Assembly: GCA_015655115.1 (NCBI GenBank)
Contig: JAATFQ010000175.1
Location: 20,636 to 84,635 of the forward strand
Length of the DNA: 64,000 bases
Direction of reading: 5' to 3'
Source: Sphingobacteriales bacterium
GTDB taxonomy: Bacteria; Bacteroidota; Bacteroidia; Sphingobacteriales; Sphingobacteriaceae
Position numbers and translations under genes: made by a program. The notes beneath the pieces are model-generated. The model made no database searches and was not told the DNA's origin. It was given only the letters and a program-made list of their open reading frames with translations. Below, piece by piece: positions 30,527 through 40,372 of the stretch. The first letter of the stretch is position 1, and the number at the start of each line of letters is the position of its first letter.

Positions 30527-31504
30527 TTGTTAGCTAAGCATAAGGTATTATTTTCTTATTTTCTGAAATTTGCGATAGTCATCTTTGCATTCTGGTTTAT
30601 CTATGATAAACTATCTAATAACAATAACCTCAAAGATTTTAAGCATATCCTCGAAGGAATTCCGGCAACTCAAATTACTGTGGTACTAACTGTCGTAGTG
30701 GTGCTGATGCTGGTTAACTGGGGATTGGAATGCCTGAAGTGGAAGAGGCTATTGCGACAGATTGAGCGGATTTCTTTATGGCAAGCTGTGGCATCTGTTT
30801 TCTGCGGACTCACCTGGGCGGTATTTACGCCCAACAGAATAGGTGAGTATGGTGGACGGGTATTCTTCCTGTCTTCAAAAAGGCGGATCATTGGGATTGT
30901 TGCTATGGCGGTTGGAAACATCGGGCAGATGGTGCTGACAAATATTTTTGGCGCTATAGCACTTTGCATATTTATCTATCGGTTTGTAGGTCTTGATTAC
31001 CGGTTAAACTATGCACTTATTATATTATCTGTCATGTTCTGCCTGTTTTTTATCATTTTCTTTTTTAATATACGCTGGCTTAACGGTCTGTTGCTATCCA
31101 TGCGCTTTACCCGTAAATACAAGAAGTTTTACAGCATATTAGGGCGGTATCAAAAAAACGAGCTTTTGAAGATTCTTTTATTTTGCCTGGCACGTTATGT
31201 CGTTTTTAGTACGCAGTATTTCATCATGTTTTATTGGTTAATTCCAGACATTCATTATCTCGATATTTTGATGATGGTCTGCATTTTATTTTTTGTACAA
31301 TCTACCTTACCATCATTAGATTTATTTGATATTGGTGTAAGGAGTGTAACTGCCTCTTATTTTTTTAGCTTTGTAACCCATCAGGATGTAGCAGTCATAG
31401 CATGTACCGCCAGTATCTGGCTGATAAATATTATTATTCCTGCTATATTAGGTTCATATTTTGTCTTTAAATTAAATTTTTTTGGAAGTCTGCAGCGTCG
31501 TTAG
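30527..31504 (+). CDS. LPG synthase TM-domain-like (flippase-like) membrane protein
   Basis: About 8 TM helices, FTPNRIGEYGGRVFFL motif of the UPF0104/LPG_synthase_TM family; TTG start. Confidence 0.75.
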   Translation: MLAKHKVLFSYFLKFAIVIFAFWFIYDKLSNNNNLKDFKHILEGIPATQITVVLTVVVVLMLVNWGLECLKWKRLLRQIERISLWQAVASVFCGLTWAVFTPNRIGEYGGRVFFLSSKRRIIGIVAMAVGNIGQMVLTNIFGAIALCIFIYRFVGLDYRLNYALIILSVMFCLFFIIFFFNIRWLNGLLLSMRFTRKYKKFYSILGRYQKNELLKILLFCLARYVVFSTQYFIMFYWLIPDIHYLDILMMVCILFFVQSTLPSLDLFDIGVRSVTASYFFSFVTHQDVAVIACTASIWLINIIIPAILGSYFVFKLNFFGSLQRR

Positions 31505-32618
31505 TTACCTATCATTATTTTTAACCATTATATATCTGGCTGTTGTGATCTCTTTTATCAGAGGCTGGCACCGTTTAATCCCATTTCAATATCAACCAGC
31601 AACAGCGTCTACTTCTGTATCCATCATTGTTGCGGCACGTAATGAAGCGCTTAAAATTCACGAGACTATTGAGGCCTTACTGGCACAGGATTTTCCTAAG
31701 GAACTCGTAGAGATTATTTTTATAGACGACCATTCCACAGATGATACTGCCGGAATCATCAGGTGTTTTGCTGCTCAGGGAGTAAAGCTGATTTCCTTAA
31801 AAGAAGACAGGGCTTTGAATTCTTATAAAAAGAAAGCTATACAGACTGCCATTGCAGGAGCAAGCGGAAAATTGATTATTACTACAGATGCGGACTGCCG
31901 GATGGGTATAAACTGGTTGAAGACTATAGTGTCTTTTTATGAAAAGCATAACTATAAAATGATTTCGTCGCCTGTGGCATACGACCAGGAACAGAGTTTC
32001 TTTGAAAGATCACAGTCGCTCGAGTTTTTATACCTTATCGGTTTAGGAGCCTCAACTATTGGAAATGGCAAGCCTTCAACATGTAACGGTGCAAACTTAG
32101 CTTATGAGAGGGACGCTTTTTACGAAGTGGGAGGGTTCCAGGGAATAGATGATCTTGCATCGGGAGATGATGAGCTGTTGCTTCATAAAATAGCAGCCCG
32201 TTATGATGGCCATATCGGATTTCTTAAAAACCGCGATGCCATAGTATATACTCATGCTAAACCTACGCTTGCAGAATTTATTCAGCAGCGCAAGCGATGG
32301 GCTTCAAAAAGTACGCGTTATAAAAATAAAGCCATTATTGTGCTTGGTGTTTTTATCTGGTTCTTTAATGTAAGTATTTTGCTGAATCTGCTGGCGGGGA
32401 TCTTCCTGATCGCTTATCTTAAAATAGCATTACTCCAGCTGATATTTAAAATTGCTATTGAATTGATATTCCTGGTCGATGTGACCGGATTTGCTAAAAG
32501 AAGAAGTCTGCTCGTTCTCCTGCCTCTACTGAATGTTTTTCATGTGCTGTATATTATCTATATTGGCATAGCAGGAAATTCAGGTAAATACAACTGGAAG
32601 GGTAGAATGGTTAGATAA
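31482..32618 (+). CDS. Family 2 glycosyltransferase
   Basis: SIIVAARNEALKIHETIEALLAQDFP, FIDDHSTDDT, TTDADC, QRKRWASK, C-terminal TM helices. Confidence 0.92.
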   Translation: MEVCSVVSYLSLFLTIIYLAVVISFIRGWHRLIPFQYQPATASTSVSIIVAARNEALKIHETIEALLAQDFPKELVEIIFIDDHSTDDTAGIIRCFAAQGVKLISLKEDRALNSYKKKAIQTAIAGASGKLIITTDADCRMGINWLKTIVSFYEKHNYKMISSPVAYDQEQSFFERSQSLEFLYLIGLGASTIGNGKPSTCNGANLAYERDAFYEVGGFQGIDDLASGDDELLLHKIAARYDGHIGFLKNRDAIVYTHAKPTLAEFIQQRKRWASKSTRYKNKAIIVLGVFIWFFNVSILLNLLAGIFLIAYLKIALLQLIFKIAIELIFLVDVTGFAKRRSLLVLLPLLNVFHVLYIIYIGIAGNSGKYNWKGRMVR

Positions 32619-33727
32619 TGGAGAAAAGCAATAGTCCGACGAGAAAAATATGGATTAAGTTTAAGCGGAACAAGCTTGCTTTGGGAGGACTTGTATTCCT
32701 GATTTTATTGTTGTTAATGGCTGTTTCAGGGTACCTGATTACACCCGATCAAACGCCAATGGCAAATACGATGCATTTACAGTTGAGCAATAAAAAGCCG
32801 GGGAGGACATTTAACTTTTTAATTATCAGTACTAATCCCTCTGTCAGGAAGGTAAACCTGTTTGAAAAAATGATCTATGGTCAGGAGGTTGCTTTTAAGA
32901 GTATCCCTATCAGCAGCTACAGGATTTCCGGAAATCAGCTCATGGTCAGAGAATACATAGGAGACGACGAGCAAGCTGTTGAAAGCAGCTACCCTGCAGG
33001 AACTCATCCGCAGGAATTTATCCATACCCATATTTATAAGCAGACATTTTTATTCGGTACGGATGGATATGGCCGTGACTTACTTAGCAGGATGATCATC
33101 GGCATCCGCGTTTCACTTTCAGTGGGACTGATGGCTGTACTGATTTCTATCAGTATAGGTATTACCCTTGGGGCTATCGCGGGTTACTTTGGTGGCAAAG
33201 CTGATATATTTATCAGCTGGCTCATGAATGTGATCTGGTCGCTCCCTTCCTTGTTGCTGGTTATTGCAATTTCATTTGCCTTAGGAAAAGGATTCTGGCA
33301 AATATTTATTGCGGTGGGGCTTTCTACCTGGGTAGATGTTGCCAGGCTTGTGCGCGGGCAGGTGATGGCTTTAAAGGAAGTAGAATTTGTGGAGGCGGCC
33401 AAATCTCTCGGATTTTCATCGCCGCGCATTATCATCAAACATATCCTGCCTAATATCGCCGGTCCTGTACTTGTGATGGCTTCGGCAAACTTTGCCTCAG
33501 CCATACTTTTAGAAACTGGTCTAAGTTTTCTGGGATTTGGTGCACAGCCTCCTATGCCAAGCTGGGGTGGGATGATTAAAGAAAACTATGGCTATATCAT
33601 TATGGATGCGGCCTATCTGGCCATATTCCCGGGTATGGCAATTATGTTAACAGTTTATGCGTTTAATTTAATTGCTATGGGCCTGCAGGATGTATTTGAT
33701 GTAAAATCTCAAAATACTACTATCTGA
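32618..33727 (+). CDS. ABC transporter permease, DppC/OppC family
   Basis: [68 protein letters not shown]. Confidence 0.94.
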   Translation: MEKSNSPTRKIWIKFKRNKLALGGLVFLILLLLMAVSGYLITPDQTPMANTMHLQLSNKKPGRTFNFLIISTNPSVRKVNLFEKMIYGQEVAFKSIPISSYRISGNQLMVREYIGDDEQAVESSYPAGTHPQEFIHTHIYKQTFLFGTDGYGRDLLSRMIIGIRVSLSVGLMAVLISISIGITLGAIAGYFGGKADIFISWLMNVIWSLPSLLLVIAISFALGKGFWQIFIAVGLSTWVDVARLVRGQVMALKEVEFVEAAKSLGFSSPRIIIKHILPNIAGPVLVMASANFASAILLETGLSFLGFGAQPPMPSWGGMIKENYGYIIMDAAYLAIFPGMAIMLTVYAFNLIAMGLQDVFDVKSQNTTI

Positions 33728-33755
33728 TTTATTACATAATTTATTAAATTGCCAA

Positions 33756-34373
33756 ATGTTATTGAACTGTTATCAACTGGAATTTTTAGAAGCAGGGTGT
33801 GATGAAGCAGGAAGAGGCTGTTTAGCCGGGCCTGTGTATGCTGCAGCTGTAATTTTACCTGCAGATTTTTTGGCCGGAGAATTAAATGACTCGAAACAAG
33901 TTACACATAAGCAACGGGTAGCCCTAAGGCACATCATAGAAAAAGAGGCAATAGCCTGGGCTGTAGCCTCCGTAGACAATAATGAAATCGACGAAATCAA
34001 TATACTCAATGCTTCTTTTCTGGCGATGCACAGGGCAGTAGAAAAACTGAAAATCCAGCCTCAGTATTTAAGTATAGATGGAAACCGTTTCAAACAATAT
34101 CCCGGTATTCCACATGCGTGTATTGTTAAAGGAGATGGGAAATACTTGAATATCGCTGCTGCCTCAATTCTGGCAAAAACACACCGTGATGAATACATGG
34201 ACAACCTTTCTGTTGAATACCCTGTATACCAATGGCATCAGAATAAAGGTTACCCTACCAAAGTGCATCGGCTGGCAGCAATAGAACATGGTATAACTCC
34301 TTTTCACCGTAAAACTTTTAACCTTAGTGATCCAGGGCTTGTTCTTGTCTCAGATCTGGAGGGTAATCAGTAA
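33756..34373 (+). CDS. rnhB: Ribonuclease HII
   Basis: [52 protein letters not shown]. Confidence 0.97.
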   Translation: MLLNCYQLEFLEAGCDEAGRGCLAGPVYAAAVILPADFLAGELNDSKQVTHKQRVALRHIIEKEAIAWAVASVDNNEIDEINILNASFLAMHRAVEKLKIQPQYLSIDGNRFKQYPGIPHACIVKGDGKYLNIAAASILAKTHRDEYMDNLSVEYPVYQWHQNKGYPTKVHRLAAIEHGITPFHRKTFNLSDPGLVLVSDLEGNQ

Positions 34374-34410
34374 TTTTTCGTGCAATTTAAATAGTAATTT
34401 TCATACAAAT

Positions 34411-35613
34411 TTGAAAGCTTTAATACTAACTAACAGAGTTCCTTTTCCACCCAACAGCGGCTATCCTATTGTGGTTTATAATACTATAAATGGGCTGTTA
34501 AAATTGGGTGTAGAGATTACTTTGTTTAGTATCAACACGAATAAACATAATGTTGACATAGACGATATCTACGATCCTGTATATGAGAAGATCAAATTTT
34601 ATTCTTTTGATATCGATACAGATGTAAATCTCTGGGGTGCTTTTTTTAATATTTTTTCTAATGAATCTTACAATGTGTCGCGTTTTTACGATGAAAATGC
34701 AGCTAAATTGCTTGAAAATATTCTCCGTGAAAGTGAATTTGATATCATTCAGTTTGAAGGGCTGCATGTTGTGCCTTATCTCGATGTAGTTAAGCATTAC
34801 AGTAAGGCAAAGCTTATCTACCGTGCGCATAATGTTTTGTTTGATGTATGGGAAAGACTGGCCAACTCTGAGCGGTTTACACCCCGGCGTCACTATCTTC
34901 ATTTCCTCGCGCGCAGACTGAAGGTGTATGAGACAGAGCAGATCAATCGTTTTCATCAGATTTTTGCGATCAGCGAGCAGGACAGGCAGAGCATTCTTCA
35001 GTTTGGTTGCGAAACCTGTCTGGATGTTTTTCCTGTGGCACTGGATCTGGATAAATATGTGATTGATAAAACTAAAACAAGCTTTCCTACGCTATTTCAT
35101 TTAGGAGCTATGGACTGGCGTCCGAATAAAGAAGGACTGGAATGGTTTATAGACGAAATATGGCCCGACATTGAAAAGCTGAATTCTGAACTCCGGTTTT
35201 ATATCGCCGGGAAATCTATGCCCGAACATTTTTATGAGTACGACTCGGATAACCTTGTAGTAGAAGGAGAGGTTCTTGATGCCATAGAATTTATCAATTC
35301 CAAAGCAATAATGATAGTGCCAATCTTGTCAGGCAGCGGCATGCGGGTAAAGATTATTGAGGGGATGGCCATGAAGAAATGTATCATCGCTACCAGCTAT
35401 GCCGCCGAGGGGATTAATTGTAAAAATGGTAAAGATATCCTGATTGCGAATACTAAAGACGAGTTTTACAGATCAATTTTACAATGTATTACACACCCCA
35501 ACCGCTGGCATGAAATAGGTGAGAATGCGCGAAAAACCGCAGAAAGGGATCATAATATATCCTCCAGTTCAGAAAGGATGCTAAGTGTTTATCACCGATT
35601 AGTAAATGGCTAA
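34411..35613 (+). CDS. Family 1/4-type glycosyltransferase
   Basis: KALILTNRVPFPPNSGYPIVVYNTINGLL; FHLGAMDWRPNKEGLEWFIDEIWP; IVPILSGSGMRVKIIEGMAMKK. TTG at 34411 preferred over the track start at 34327. Confidence 0.88.
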   Translation: MKALILTNRVPFPPNSGYPIVVYNTINGLLKLGVEITLFSINTNKHNVDIDDIYDPVYEKIKFYSFDIDTDVNLWGAFFNIFSNESYNVSRFYDENAAKLLENILRESEFDIIQFEGLHVVPYLDVVKHYSKAKLIYRAHNVLFDVWERLANSERFTPRRHYLHFLARRLKVYETEQINRFHQIFAISEQDRQSILQFGCETCLDVFPVALDLDKYVIDKTKTSFPTLFHLGAMDWRPNKEGLEWFIDEIWPDIEKLNSELRFYIAGKSMPEHFYEYDSDNLVVEGEVLDAIEFINSKAIMIVPILSGSGMRVKIIEGMAMKKCIIATSYAAEGINCKNGKDILIANTKDEFYRSILQCITHPNRWHEIGENARKTAERDHNISSSSERMLSVYHRLVNG

Positions 35614-35621
35614 ATTTTATG

Positions 35622-35629
35622 TACTTTTG
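35622..35629 (+). promoter_or_regulatory. Bacteroidota -7 element (TAnnTTTG)
   Basis: TACTTTTG 26 nt before gcvT start. Confidence 0.55.
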
Positions 35630-35655
35630 CCCTCGATTTTTAAGCGCAACAGCAC

Positions 35656-36735
35656 ATGAACAATACCGCACTAACCAATAAACACATTTCATTGGGCGCC
35701 AAAATGGTGCCATTCGCAGGCTACAATATGCCCGTTCAATACGAAGGTATTAACGCCGAACACGCTACAGTAAGAAAAAGCGTAGGTGTTTTTGATGTCA
35801 GCCATATGGGAGAATTTATCCTTAAAGGTGAAAATGCTTTAGATTTAATCCAAAGGGTCATCAGTAACGATGCTTCAAAATTATACGATGGAAAAGTACA
35901 ATATGCGTACCTTCCCAATGAAGATGGCGGTATTGTAGACGATTTACTGGTATACAGGATCGATGAAAAAAGCTATATGCTTGTTGTCAATGCATCGAAC
36001 ATTGAAAAAGACTGGAACTGGATTCAAAAATTCAATACAAAAGGAGTGGAGATGCACAATATCTCTGATAAAACTTCTCTTTTAGCTATCCAGGGACCAA
36101 AAGCTGCAGAGGCATTGCAAAGTTTAACTAGCATCGACCTTGCTTCTATGGAATACTATAATTTCAAAAAAGGAACTTTTGCAGGTGTTGACAATGTGGT
36201 AGTTTCTGCTACAGGATATACTGGTGCAGGAGGGTTTGAGATTTATTGTGACAATGAGCATGCTGAGAAAGTTTGGGATGCTGTATTTGAAGCAGGAAAA
36301 CCATTCAACATCAAACCTATTGGCCTGGGTGCACGTGATACACTCCGTTTAGAAATGGGTTTCTGTTTATATGGAAATGATATTGACGATACGAGTTCAC
36401 CAATCGAAGCTGGTTTAGGCTGGGTAACAAAGTTTACCAAGACGTTTACCAATTCTGAAGCACTGCTGGCACAAAAAGAAGCTGGCGTGAAGCGTAAACT
36501 GGTTGGTTTCGAAATGATTGACCGAGGTATTCCCCGCCATGATTATGAGATTGTTGATGAGGCTGGCACCGTAATTGGAAAAGTAACTTCGGGTACTCAG
36601 TCTCCTTCGCTGCAAAAAGCAATCGGAATGGGTTATGTAGCTAAAGAACATGCTAAAGAAGGTGCTGACATCTTTATCCTGATCCGCAACAATAAGATCA
36701 AAGCTAAAATTGTAAAATTCCCTTTTTATAAATAA
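35656..36735 (+). CDS. gcvT: Glycine cleavage system T protein
   Basis: [56 protein letters not shown]. Confidence 0.98.
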   Translation: MNNTALTNKHISLGAKMVPFAGYNMPVQYEGINAEHATVRKSVGVFDVSHMGEFILKGENALDLIQRVISNDASKLYDGKVQYAYLPNEDGGIVDDLLVYRIDEKSYMLVVNASNIEKDWNWIQKFNTKGVEMHNISDKTSLLAIQGPKAAEALQSLTSIDLASMEYYNFKKGTFAGVDNVVVSATGYTGAGGFEIYCDNEHAEKVWDAVFEAGKPFNIKPIGLGARDTLRLEMGFCLYGNDIDDTSSPIEAGLGWVTKFTKTFTNSEALLAQKEAGVKRKLVGFEMIDRGIPRHDYEIVDEAGTVIGKVTSGTQSPSLQKAIGMGYVAKEHAKEGADIFILIRNNKIKAKIVKFPFYK

Positions 36736-36749
36736 TACGCTTTCTCTAC

Positions 36750-37463
36750 ATGCAAAGAAAAATAGAAGTCTGCCTTACGCCTGCTCTTATAAATTTATAT
36801 ACGATCACAGAAAGTATCGTTGTGGTAATTGATATTTTAAGGGCTACCTCTTCCATAGTTTATGGAATAGACAATGGTGCAGAGGCAATTATTCCTGTCG
36901 CCCAGGTTGAAGAGTGCCTAACCTATGCCGATAAAGGGTTCTTACTGGCCGCAGAAAGAAACGGGGAGGTTGTTGCCGGGTACGACTTTGGCAATTCTCC
37001 ATTCTCCTACACGCCTGATAAAGTCGCAGGTAAGACAGTAGTACTTACTACCACAAACGGTACAAAGGCTTTACATCTCGCCAGGAAGGCCCATCAGGTA
37101 GTTATAGGTTCATTCCTCAATCTGGAATCTTTGTGCAGCTGGTTAAAAACGCAGGACAGAGATATTTTGTTACTTTGTGCAGGATGGAAAGACCAGTTTA
37201 ACCTGGAAGATACCATTTTTGCAGGTGCTGTTGTTCAGCAGTTACGTTCTTCATTTGTCTTATCTGATGATGCGAGTGTCGCTGCCGAAGATCTATATAT
37301 TCTTGCTAAAGATAACTTAAGGGCCTACGTTGGTAAATCTTCACATAGCAATAGGATGGTAGCGCTGAATATTGAAGAAGACGTACAGTTCTGCCTGCAA
37401 TTAAATATTTGTACTGCAATACCGGTACTTGTTGGCGATAGTTTAGTGGCTTTAAAAAAATAG
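36750..37463 (+). CDS. comB: 2-phosphosulfolactate phosphatase family (ComB)
   Basis: VVVIDILRATSSIVYGIDNGAEAIIPV, LAAERNGEVVAGYDFGNSP, TTNGTKALHLA, LCAGWKDQFNLEDTIFAGAV. Confidence 0.92.
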   Translation: MQRKIEVCLTPALINLYTITESIVVVIDILRATSSIVYGIDNGAEAIIPVAQVEECLTYADKGFLLAAERNGEVVAGYDFGNSPFSYTPDKVAGKTVVLTTTNGTKALHLARKAHQVVIGSFLNLESLCSWLKTQDRDILLLCAGWKDQFNLEDTIFAGAVVQQLRSSFVLSDDASVAAEDLYILAKDNLRAYVGKSSHSNRMVALNIEEDVQFCLQLNICTAIPVLVGDSLVALKK

Positions 37464-37594
37464 AAATATTTCACTTCAGAATGATTTGTAAATACCAGAC
37501 CATATAGAACAGATTATTTAAAATAGATCATTTAAACGCGCCATTTAAAGCTGACGATTTGAAATGATCCCTAAACCGGTTATATATCTATTTG

Positions 37595-37641
37595 TGCTGA
37601 TTATATGAAACAACTCCTTTATGGTATTCATATAATCAGCA
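37595..37641. terminator. 15-bp perfect inverted repeat between convergent genes
   Basis: tgctgattatatgaa / ttcatataatcagca followed by T-rich sequence. Confidence 0.7.
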
Positions 37642-37676
37642 TTTTTATATCTCTATTTTAAGTTCGGTTAATCAGC

Positions 37677-38456
37677 TCAGCGATTAATCAGGCCAGTCAA
37701 GATCGGATTATTATTGATAGTCCTCAGGGTTTCCTCATAAGCAAGCCAATAAATAATTTCCGCTTTTTTAGTGTCGAATGTACTGATTTCGCCCATGCCC
37801 TTAGGCTCAATCAGGATATTACAGAAAGCTGCTTTCTGTTCCACATCTTTATTAACAGACATCACACCTGCTCTTGCTATCAATGAAGTAATATTTGTGA
37901 TCTTTTGAATAGGTTTTAGATGATTGCAGGATGAGCCGATGATAAAATCACAATTATTCAATAAGGGCTCTACCGGAAAATTATTGAGGACCCCGCCGTC
38001 AACATACATCTGGTTATCGATCATGATAGGCCTGAATATGCCGGGAATACAGCTTGATGCCAGAATCGCTCTGATCAATGGTCCTTTTGTAAAATAGACA
38101 AGCCTGCCTTCACTAAAATTTGTGGCTGCAATGGTAAGTGGGATTTTCAGATTCTCAATTTGATCATCCGGGAAATATTCCTTCAGTAAGTTAGCTGTAT
38201 TTTCTATGTTAATGAGGCCAAGCGAGCCGACAGCAGGCCTGATAAAGCGGAGGAGTTTAGCTTTTATAAAGATCTTCAGTCCTTCTTCAGGGTCAATCCC
38301 TGCTGCATAGAAGGCACCGGCAATAGAGCCGGCACTTGTGCCGCTGATATGGCTAAATGTTATGCCGGCATTGATAAATGCTTTTAAGACGCCTAAGTGG
38401 GCGATGCCCCTAATGCCACCGCCAGATAATACAATCCCTACTTTCGTTGTCTCCAT
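37677..38456 (-). CDS. Patatin-like phospholipase
   Basis: GIVLSGGGIRGIAHLGVLKAF, GTSAGSIAGAFYA (GxSxG), VDGGVLNNFPV. Confidence 0.95.
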   Translation of the reverse strand: METTKVGIVLSGGGIRGIAHLGVLKAFINAGITFSHISGTSAGSIAGAFYAAGIDPEEGLKIFIKAKLLRFIRPAVGSLGLINIENTANLLKEYFPDDQIENLKIPLTIAATNFSEGRLVYFTKGPLIRAILASSCIPGIFRPIMIDNQMYVDGGVLNNFPVEPLLNNCDFIIGSSCNHLKPIQKITNITSLIARAGVMSVNKDVEQKAAFCNILIEPKGMGEISTFDTKKAEIIYWLAYEETLRTINNNPILTGLINR

Positions 38457-38473
38457 CTTTTCAAGATATGTAT

Positions 38474-39502
38474 TTATTTTGGTTTGTACTTTGCTGTACT
38501 CAATATTTTCTGTGCATCCTGATCGTCCATTAATTGCTGTAATGATATTTCAGGATGTTCATTCATATATTTCCGCACAATCTGCCAGCCTATCCATATG
38601 CCTAATTTAGGAGCGGATTCATTTTTCTCCCCTAGTCCGGGCGTAAATGGGGCTTCACTTACATACATCTGTATTTTCTGGAAGTCTGTTTCAAACAGGA
38701 GGTCATTTTGCATGAAGTAGGACCATATATCGCCTTCAAAAGTTTTGCACCAGGTAAGCTGTTTCTCTGTATACCCGATTTTAACGGTATCAGGAACATT
38801 GTCATCCAATACTTTGTCCATGAAATAAAGGATTTTTCCATTTTCAATCATCTTGGCCAGCAACGAACGGTTTTCATCCTTTTGTGGAAAAAGTTCTTCC
38901 CTGGCATAGGTTTCCACGAGGCGCGGAACAATATATTCAGGGGCAAACCTTCTGGATAGGTATAGTGGAACACTTTTAACAATAGCAGGGTAGAACCTGC
39001 TGTTCCTGCCAAGGAACATATCGAGGCCTATGCCCATATAATTATCCCCTATGGGGGTTTGTACAGAGAATCCGGATATAAAAGAAATGAAGCGGGGCAC
39101 TCTGGCTTTCGGATAATAGTACAGGATATATTTGAACGACTGGTTCAGTGCCTGCCCTGTAGGTTTCATATCTTTAAAAACACTGTCAACATCATGGTTC
39201 AGGTCTGCGTAAGCCTGGTCTTTATATAAGGTAGCGAGTATTTGCTGATCAGTATAACTCACATTGCCAACCATGCGGTGAACATAATCGTCATAAAAAG
39301 CACCATACTTTTTCTTCAGTATCAGGTCTGTTTGTACAAGACCATCAGACTTGCCTTTATATAGGTCCTGATCAAATCTTTCAATTTTTATATCCGGGTT
39401 TATCCCCTCAACATTAGGCGTCTTGCCTTGTTTACATGAAAAAAATGTGGCTATACACAGAAAAAATAGATAAATTTGGTAATATTTTACGTTATCAATC
39501 AT
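38474..39502 (-). CDS. gldB: Gliding motility lipoprotein GldB
   Basis: Lipobox-like CIATFFSCKQ; IKIERFDQDLY, YPKARVPRFISFISGF, YMGIGLDMFLG, family-typical. Confidence 0.9.
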   Translation of the reverse strand: MIDNVKYYQIYLFFLCIATFFSCKQGKTPNVEGINPDIKIERFDQDLYKGKSDGLVQTDLILKKKYGAFYDDYVHRMVGNVSYTDQQILATLYKDQAYADLNHDVDSVFKDMKPTGQALNQSFKYILYYYPKARVPRFISFISGFSVQTPIGDNYMGIGLDMFLGRNSRFYPAIVKSVPLYLSRRFAPEYIVPRLVETYAREELFPQKDENRSLLAKMIENGKILYFMDKVLDDNVPDTVKIGYTEKQLTWCKTFEGDIWSYFMQNDLLFETDFQKIQMYVSEAPFTPGLGEKNESAPKLGIWIGWQIVRKYMNEHPEISLQQLMDDQDAQKILSTAKYKPK

Positions 39503-39694
39503 TGTATAGCAAATATAAAAAGTTGTAAGATCAAACCACCATCAGCAAGTGGTTATAATCCAAAACAAACACAGTTTTAATCGCTTTTTAACATATAGTC
39601 TGAATTCAGGGAATAAACATTCTGAATGCAATATGCTGAGCGTAAATATCTTGAGGTATAAAGTAAATAAAGAATAATTGAAAATCAATATATA

Positions 39695-40366
39695 ATGATG
39701 AAACACATTTTTACGGGATTACTATTACTTATTTTAACAGGCAGTGCCTTTGCTCAATATAATCAGAGACCAAATTATGGCTTTAGGTTAGGCCTTACTG
39801 CCTCTCCAACTATTGGATGGGCAAAGCCCGAAACCGGAAAAAGCAATGGTGTCAATCTTGGCTTTTCTTATGGCCTGCTGGCCGATTTCAACTTCGCGGA
39901 AAACTATAGTTTTTCAACGGGCTTAACGATCACAACAATCAATGGAAGGACTACTGAGATCAATCCGAGTCCTTATGCTACAGGAGTAACTGAGCCCACA
40001 GCATACGATTTAAAATATATGCTGCAGTATGTAGAGATTCCATTTACCTTAAAGCTGAAAACTGATAAGGTTGAAGGTATGCGCTGGTATGGACAGTTTG
40101 GCCTGTCGAACGACTTCAACATTGGTGCAAGGCAGGATGTTGAGCTTAATGGAAAGAGTGTGGCGAAAGATATAGGGGTTAAGAAAGACATTAACTTTTA
40201 CCGTGCCGGACTGATTATTGGCGGGGGAGTAGAATACGATGTTGCCCGAAGTACAAGTGTCGCTGCCGGGCTAACATTCAACAATGGTTTTACCGATATA
40301 TCTGACGATAAAAACAGAAGCGTACGCAACCATTACCTGGGCATAACTTTAGGAGTTTTCTTTTAA
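39695..40366 (+). CDS. Outer-membrane beta-barrel protein, PorT-family-like
   Basis: Signal peptide, alternating beta-strands, terminal F (YLGITLGVFF). Confidence 0.75.
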   Translation: MMKHIFTGLLLLILTGSAFAQYNQRPNYGFRLGLTASPTIGWAKPETGKSNGVNLGFSYGLLADFNFAENYSFSTGLTITTINGRTTEINPSPYATGVTEPTAYDLKYMLQYVEIPFTLKLKTDKVEGMRWYGQFGLSNDFNIGARQDVELNGKSVAKDIGVKKDINFYRAGLIIGGGVEYDVARSTSVAAGLTFNNGFTDISDDKNRSVRNHYLGITLGVFF

Positions 40367-40372
40367 CAAATT

